Positions 59,227 through 64,000 of a stretch of DNA of 64,000 bases are shown here, in pieces (the first letter of the stretch is position 1; every line of letters begins with the position of its first letter). Position numbers and translations under genes: made by a program. Origin of the DNA: Occultella aeris (GTDB lineage Bacteria > Actinomycetota > Actinomycetes > Actinomycetales > Beutenbergiaceae); the NCBI RefSeq assembly GCF_902703175.1, contig NZ_CACRYJ010000068.1, positions 233,727-297,726 on the forward strand, read 5' to 3'. Below the pieces are notes generated by a model, which was not told the DNA's origin, did not search any database, and saw only the letters and a list, made by a program, of their open reading frames with translations.

Positions 59227-60179
59227 AGGGTCTCCTTCCTTCTGCTGAGCAGCACGTAGAACACCAGCAGCACCCCGAGGATCACCGACATCAGCAACCC
59301 GTAGGAGGCGGCGCTGCCGATGTCGGCACGCGTGATCAGCTCGGTGTAGACCTTCACCGCCATCACCTGGGTGCCCCCGGCGCCGCCGGTGAGCAGGTAG
59401 ATGTCGTTGAAGCTCTGGAACGACCAGATGAACCGCAGCAGGATCAGCAGCAGCACCACGGCCCGCAGTTGCGGGCCGACGATCTGGGTGAGGATCTTCC
59501 GGGACGAGGCTCCGTCGAGAGCGGCCGCCTCCTCGATGTCTCCCGGGATCGACTGCAGCCGCGCCGTGATGAACAGGAACGTCAGCGGGGTGGTCTTCCA
59601 GACCTCGAAGGCGACCACGGTGAGCAGGGTCAGCGGGATGCTCACGCCGAACACCTCGTAGGTGCTCGTGTTGAGGAAGCCGATCGGCCGGTCCCACCCG
59701 AGGAACTCGAGCCCGAACGCGTTGATCAGGCCGTACTGGGGGTTCAGCATGGTCCGCCAGATCGTGGCGGCCGCGATGACCGGTAGCACGTACGGCACCA
59801 GCAGCAGCGCTCGGACCACGCCGCGCCCGCGGAACGGGCGCCGGATGGCGAGCGCCACGACCAGGCCACACACGATCGCGCCGAGGGTGGTCAGCGTCGC
59901 GTACGCGATCGTGGTGCCGAGGGCACCCCAGAACGCCTTCGACTCCATCGCACCGGTGATGTTGTCCAGCGTCCACTCGATGCTCCCCAGGTTCATGTAG
60001 GGGATGTCCACGAGCCGTAGGTCGGCGAACGCGAACACGATCACCGCCAGGAACGGCACGATCACTATCGCGAGGATCACCAGGAGCGTCGGCGCGGTGA
60101 GCAGGTGTCCGTTGAGGTTCTCCCGCTGGGCGCGGTTCATCCGCGCCCAGGGGGAGAACCGCCGTGTCGATGACGTCAA
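59223..60179 (-). CDS. sugar ABC transporter permease, MalF type (GH89 operon)
   Basis: A 318-residue permease with six predicted helices; EAA loop DIEEAAALDGASSRKILTQI then VGPQLRAV. TTG 60179 lies 4 bases after the binding-protein stop; there is no good Shine-Dalgarno, so translation may be coupled, or ATG 60140 (MNRAQRENLNG) may be the start. Confidence 0.9.
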   Translation of the reverse strand: MTSSTRRFSPWARMNRAQRENLNGHLLTAPTLLVILAIVIVPFLAVIVFAFADLRLVDIPYMNLGSIEWTLDNITGAMESKAFWGALGTTIAYATLTTLGAIVCGLVVALAIRRPFRGRGVVRALLLVPYVLPVIAAATIWRTMLNPQYGLINAFGLEFLGWDRPIGFLNTSTYEVFGVSIPLTLLTVVAFEVWKTTPLTFLFITARLQSIPGDIEEAAALDGASSRKILTQIVGPQLRAVVLLLILLRFIWSFQSFNDIYLLTGGAGGTQVMAVKVYTELITRADIGSAASYGLLMSVILGVLLVFYVLLSRRKETL

Positions 60180-60183
60180 GATG

Positions 60184-61587
60184 TCAGCCGAGTTCTGCCT
60201 GGAGGGCGGTCACCTGTTCGGCCATGGTGGCGGCGACGTCGGCGGCCGGCGTGCCACCGTACAGCGCATCCAGATTGCTGGCCAGGGTGCCCTGCGTGAA
60301 CGCGGCACCGGCCAGTTCGGCGTCCTCGGTGCCGAAGCCCCAGCGGTACACGGACTCCATGCCGGCGTTGATGTCGGTGACGATCTCCTCCCCATAGATC
60401 GAGGCGATGGAGACGCCCTCCTCGGGTGCCGGGCCGATCGGCAGCCCACCCCAGGCGTCGATGAACTCGCTCGGGTTCTCGGGAGTGCCCAGGCGCAGCG
60501 GCAGCCGGCCCTCGGTCGCGGTGGCCAGGGTGTCCACGTAGCCGGTGCTCATCACATACTCGATGAACATCTGCGCCTCGGTGGCGTTTGCGCCGACCGG
60601 CACGCCGTAGCCGAGGACCGTGCCGTACTGGTTCGGGTTAGCCTCGTCGAGGACGGTGATGAACCCGGAGTTCTCGGCGAGGAAGTTCGGGTTGTCGACG
60701 CACTCCGCGCAGGTCACCGGCACGTCGGGGGACAGGCCGGCGAGCTCGTCGAAGATGTGGGTCGAGAACAACAGCATCGCCGCGTCGCCGGCGAGGTAGG
60801 CGGCCTGCGCGGCGGGCACGTCCAGGTCACCGGAGACGCTGGAGTCGCGCAGCTCGAGGAAGTGCTCGAGACCTTCGACGCATTCCGGTGAGTCGATGGT
60901 GACCTCGCCGGAGACCACGAGCTCGCAGCCGTTCGTCGGCAGGATCGAGTTGACCGCCTCCGTCGAGGACGGTGTCCCGGACTGCGTGCCGAGCGCGATG
61001 CCGGTGACCCCGGTCTCGCTGAGCGTGGTGGCCGCCTCGGCGAGCTCGGCCAGGTTCGTCGGCACCTCGACGCCCGCGGCGTCGAAGAGGTCCTGGCGGT
61101 AGACGATCAGGTGCACCCAGCCGTCGGAGGGCACGGACGCGACCTCACCGTCGAGGGTGACCTGGTTGAGCGCGTTCTCGTTGAACGTCGACGGGTCGAG
61201 GGCCTCCACGGCCGCGGCGGTGACCTCGGTGTCGAGGAGGCCCTGGGCGACCCACGCGGCGGTCTGGTCCGCGCCGTGCAGGATGACGTCGGGCACGTCG
61301 CCGGAGGCGGCGCCGGTGACCAGCGCCTGGTTCTGGTCCGCGCCGCCCAGCGGCACGACCTCGACGCCGATGCCGGTCTCGGCTTCGAAGTCCGCGGCGA
61401 TCTGCTCCTGCGCAGCCAGCCGGGACGGGGTGACCTGCGGCGTCCAGAACACGATGTCGTTGTACTCGCCGTCGGTGCCGTCACCGGTGCCGCCGTCGTC
61501 GGAGTCGCCGGAACAGCCGGCGAGCAGGACGGCGAACGCCGCGGTGGCTGCGATCGTGATCGCTGATGACCTTCTACTGATGGACAT
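60184..61587 (-). CDS. sugar ABC transporter substrate-binding lipoprotein (GH89 operon)
   Basis: A 467-residue family-1 binding protein with signal peptide and lipobox LAGC, followed by a Ser/Asp/Gly tether. It is longer than average and carries at least four extracellular Cys (NGCELV, PECVEG, TCAECVDN), so disulfides are likely. Fold segments: VFWTPQVTPSRLAAQEQIAA, DVPDVILHGADQTAAWVAQG. Ligand predicted to be an alpha-GlcNAc-capped glycan, from the adjacent GH89 gene. Confidence 0.92.
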   Translation of the reverse strand: MSISRRSSAITIAATAAFAVLLAGCSGDSDDGGTGDGTDGEYNDIVFWTPQVTPSRLAAQEQIAADFEAETGIGVEVVPLGGADQNQALVTGAASGDVPDVILHGADQTAAWVAQGLLDTEVTAAAVEALDPSTFNENALNQVTLDGEVASVPSDGWVHLIVYRQDLFDAAGVEVPTNLAELAEAATTLSETGVTGIALGTQSGTPSSTEAVNSILPTNGCELVVSGEVTIDSPECVEGLEHFLELRDSSVSGDLDVPAAQAAYLAGDAAMLLFSTHIFDELAGLSPDVPVTCAECVDNPNFLAENSGFITVLDEANPNQYGTVLGYGVPVGANATEAQMFIEYVMSTGYVDTLATATEGRLPLRLGTPENPSEFIDAWGGLPIGPAPEEGVSIASIYGEEIVTDINAGMESVYRWGFGTEDAELAGAAFTQGTLASNLDALYGGTPAADVAATMAEQVTALQAELG

Positions 61588-61590
61588 CGG

Positions 61591-63894
61591 TTACTCCTTC
61601 TTCTCGGGGGATGTGGCGGTTGCTGTTCGGGTCGGGTCGGTCGAGGGGGCGACGGCGGCGCTAGCCCCGCGTGGGGCAGGGAACCTCGCGAGGGCGTCTC
61701 GGGCCAGAGTCGGCAGCGCCCGCCGGTCAGCCGGCACCGGGGTGCCGGGTGTGGTCGCGGTGCGCCAGGCCTCCTCGTGGGCCACGACCGCCTGCCGCAA
61801 CGCCGACACGTCGGCGGAACCTGCGCCGTCGGGCCGTTCGCTCGCGTCGGCGAGCCAGTCCGCCCAGAGCTGCCACCGGGGGAGGTAGAACCCGGCGAGC
61901 AGCCCGGACCAGTGCCGGCCGGAGTAGTCGTGCAGGCCGCTGTCCTGGCGGCCCCACACGGTGAGCAGGGTGCGGGCGTCCCGCTCCAGCACGTCGGCCT
62001 CGGCAGGGTCGGCGCCCCAGGCCCGGGCGTCCGCCGTCCAGGTCGCCAGCCGGGAGCCGGGCAGTTGGTCGGCGAGGTCGTCGAGGGTGAGGATGTGCGC
62101 GCGCAGGTCCGCCATCGCGCGCCGCACGCCGCCGGCATCACCACGCGCGGAGGCGGCGAGGATCGCCCGGATCGGCAGCCGCGCGTGCTGGGCCACGATG
62201 TGCCCGACGACGTCCACGACGTCCCGCCCGAGCGGGCCGCCCGCCGGGGTGTCCGGATGCAGACCGATCAGCAGGTGCGCGGCCTCGGCCAGGTCGGTGA
62301 GATCGCCGAGCACCCGCGGGTCGTTCTCGGCGTCGATGTTCGCGGACTGGCGTTCGGGTGCGCTGGTGTCGACGAACTCACCGGCCAGGCGCTGTGTCGC
62401 GAACGGCGCCTCGGGGCCCCATGGGCGGGCGATGATCGGCGACGGGATGGACCGGGTCCGCCCGGGTGCGTACAGGGTCCGGGCGAGGATCTCCCAGGCG
62501 CCCGCCGCGGCGGGGTCATCGGTCCGGTACCGCGTGCGGGCGAAGCCGGCGAGCCAGTCCTGGCTGGGCGCCGGCTCCCAGACCAGGTCCGCGAGGAGCT
62601 CGTAGAAGACGGCGTTGTTCTCGATCGCCTCCATGGTCAGTCCGGTGCCCTCGAGGCGGCCCCGGTCGGGGGACCGGCGAGCGCGGCCGAGCCCGTCACG
62701 CAGGCCGTCCAGGTCGCCGAACAGGGCGAACCGTCCGCCGAAGTTGTGCACGGCGCACCACAGCCACCGGCGCCCGAACATCGCGTCGGTGCGCTCCCAC
62801 ATCGGTGCGTGCTCGGCCCACAGGTCCAGCAGCAGCAGCCGCTCGGCGGGCACCGCGTCCAGGAACGCCCGGGCGCGCTCATCGGTCCAGAAGCCGCGCT
62901 GGTAGTGGAACGGCCATCCCTGCAGCACCCAGACGGCGTCCGGGTCGGAGTCGGCGATGCCGGCGTAGATTCCCTGCGCCATCGACCGCAGGTAGGCGGG
63001 GTCGCCGGACGGCGGCACGGACTCGATGAACGGGTCGACGGCGTAGTGATGGTCGGTGCCGAGCAGCTCACGCTGGGCGGTCATGACCGCCGCGGCGACG
63101 CGTGCGAACCCGTCCGAGTCGGCGGGCAGCAGGTGGGTGCGCCAGCCCTGCCACTCGATCGTGGGCGTGCCGTCCGGGGCGAGCTGGGGCGGGACATGCC
63201 CGGCGAACGCGGGCAGCACCGGCGTCATCCCGAGTTCGCGCTGTCGGTCCAGGACCCGGCGGGCGAGGTCGAGGTGCTCGGCGACCCAGTCCTTGGGCAG
63301 CGGCCCGCCCCAGGAGTTCGTCGCCCCCATCCAGGTCCAGGCGAAGTGCGCGGAGCCGCCGATCCACGCGGCCGCGTCCGCGGGGTCGAGGCCGAGATCG
63401 GTGAACGCCCGCAGCAGCACGGCCTCGTGGCCCAGGACCATCAGCGGCAGGTTGATCCCGTGCAGGGCCATCCAGTCGATCTCGCGCTCCCACCGCTCCC
63501 AACCCCAGTAGGCCGCGGAGTAGGAGAACGTCACGAAGTTCAGGTAGTACCGGGTTGTGAGCTCGGTGGTGCGCCGGGTCGGCGGTGCGTCCGGCAGCGG
63601 CGCCGGCAGGTCGAGGGTGTGCTCGTCCCAGGTGAACTGGGCACCGCCGTGGTTCTTGGCGTAGTGGTAGAACCCGCTGGCGAGCGCGCCCGGGTCGCTG
63701 CCGCGCAGCAGCAGCCGGCCACCGGTGGCCTCGTAGGAGAAGACCTGCCGGTCGCCGTCGGGCTCGCACGTGCTGACGTCGACGGCGGCTGCGACGTCCA
63801 CGCCGGCACCGATCAGGCGGCGCAGCAGGGCCTCGGTGCCGGAGACGGCGGAGGCTGGCTCGGGCGGTCGGGCGGGCGTCGGTGGCTGGGTCAT
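61591..63894 (-). CDS. GH89 alpha-N-acetylglucosaminidase, cytoplasmic
   Basis: A 767-residue enzyme with all three NAGLU-like regions: an N-terminal domain, the TIM barrel (YYLNFVTFSYSAAYWGWERW, HFAWTWMGATNSWGGPLPKD, PVLPAFAGHVPPQL) and the helical C-terminal domain. Candidate catalytic Glu291 is in VDPFIESVPPSGDPAYL and Glu422 in GTGLTMEAIENNAVFYEL, aligning with human NAGLU Glu316 and Glu446. There is no signal peptide, unlike many bacterial GH89 enzymes, so it acts on imported material. ATG 63894 (MTQPPTPARP) is chosen; the upstream reading enters low-complexity sequence. First gene seen of a seven-gene operon. Confidence 0.93.
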   Translation of the reverse strand: MTQPPTPARPPEPASAVSGTEALLRRLIGAGVDVAAAVDVSTCEPDGDRQVFSYEATGGRLLLRGSDPGALASGFYHYAKNHGGAQFTWDEHTLDLPAPLPDAPPTRRTTELTTRYYLNFVTFSYSAAYWGWERWEREIDWMALHGINLPLMVLGHEAVLLRAFTDLGLDPADAAAWIGGSAHFAWTWMGATNSWGGPLPKDWVAEHLDLARRVLDRQRELGMTPVLPAFAGHVPPQLAPDGTPTIEWQGWRTHLLPADSDGFARVAAAVMTAQRELLGTDHHYAVDPFIESVPPSGDPAYLRSMAQGIYAGIADSDPDAVWVLQGWPFHYQRGFWTDERARAFLDAVPAERLLLLDLWAEHAPMWERTDAMFGRRWLWCAVHNFGGRFALFGDLDGLRDGLGRARRSPDRGRLEGTGLTMEAIENNAVFYELLADLVWEPAPSQDWLAGFARTRYRTDDPAAAGAWEILARTLYAPGRTRSIPSPIIARPWGPEAPFATQRLAGEFVDTSAPERQSANIDAENDPRVLGDLTDLAEAAHLLIGLHPDTPAGGPLGRDVVDVVGHIVAQHARLPIRAILAASARGDAGGVRRAMADLRAHILTLDDLADQLPGSRLATWTADARAWGADPAEADVLERDARTLLTVWGRQDSGLHDYSGRHWSGLLAGFYLPRWQLWADWLADASERPDGAGSADVSALRQAVVAHEEAWRTATTPGTPVPADRRALPTLARDALARFPAPRGASAAVAPSTDPTRTATATSPEKKE

Positions 63895-63916
63895 CGCGCG
63901 GCCCCACCGCGTCGGG

Positions 63917-64000
63917 CGACCACCACCAAATACACAAACAAACCCCACACCACACACCCCACCCAAATACGCAAAAAGAAAACAGACAACAACAGAACAT
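63917..64000. other. G-depleted A/C-rich low-complexity end of window
   Basis: From about 63917 the plus strand is almost only A and C (about four G in the last 80 bases), e.g. CACCACACACCCCACCC. It is unlike any other stretch here. It lies where the GH89 promoter should be and may be a contig-end artefact or a real strand-biased spacer. No promoter motif is recognisable in it. Confidence 0.6.

Overview
The window is a 64 kb piece of a GC-rich (roughly 70%) actinobacterial chromosome. The basis is the codon bias, frequent GTG and TTG starts, stop/start overlaps of the ATGA or GTGA type, a mycothiol-type maleylpyruvate isomerase-fold protein, a DUF222-HNH protein and an LPxTG-anchored protease. 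A soil or plant-associated Micrococcales-like organism would fit, but that placement is inference. I saw no rRNA, tRNA, CRISPR array, insertion sequence or prophage. Apart from about 470 bases of gene remnants (30459-30925), no gap between genes exceeds 300 bases.

Layout. 1-7.3 kb holds small stress and regulatory genes: an alpha/beta hydrolase-MerR pair with a palindromic operator, a GH13 enzyme, dodecin, an SRPBCC protein, a DUF222-HNH protein, a MPI-fold protein and an AraC regulator. 7.4-15.8 kb is a complete myo-inositol catabolic operon on the minus strand (iolC, a Cgl0158-type aldolase, iolB, iolD, iolA/mmsA, iolE, iolG). 16.0-22.6 kb on the plus strand carries a GntR/UTRA regulator, then a CUT1-type sugar ABC importer without ATPase, an unrecognised 573-residue protein and a methyltransferase. 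The same operator-like box, followed closely by TTGAC, lies upstream of both iolC and the importer, so the two units are probably one regulon.

22.6-32.0 kb is mixed: DUF6194, a tandem-MerR regulator ending in a perfect 23-bp inverted repeat, an encapsulin plus encapsulated-ferritin operon, two alpha/beta hydrolases, a short STAND-like HTH ATPase, an AraC regulator, decayed small enzymes and a GntR-LacI hybrid regulator. 32.1-37.3 kb is a large cell-wall-anchored subtilase with a divergent TrmB/LuxR-type regulator. 37.3-45.2 kb is an alpha-mannan operon (GH125, CUT1 importer, cytoplasmic GH76, lipoprotein GH76) with a LacI gene. 45.2-50.1 kb is a PotABCD-like importer tied to an adenosine-deaminase-family enzyme. 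50.2-55.0 kb holds AlkD-like, DUF899, TetR, P-loop kinase-like, aldo/keto reductase and an atypical Gfo/Idh protein. 55.1-63.9 kb is a seven-gene minus-strand operon: a cytoplasmic GH89 alpha-N-acetylglucosaminidase, a CUT1 importer, a Gfo/Idh oxidoreductase, an SDR and a DgaE/SelA-like PLP enzyme.

The common theme is import of complex sugars followed by cytoplasmic processing. Three CUT1 importers (inositol-linked, mannan, GH89) lack an ATPase gene and would need a shared MsiK-type ATPase from elsewhere. The best candidates for undescribed biology are the 573-residue protein in the inositol-linked importer operon, the GH89/Gfo-Idh/SDR/PLP operon, and the deaminase coupled to a polyamine-type transporter.
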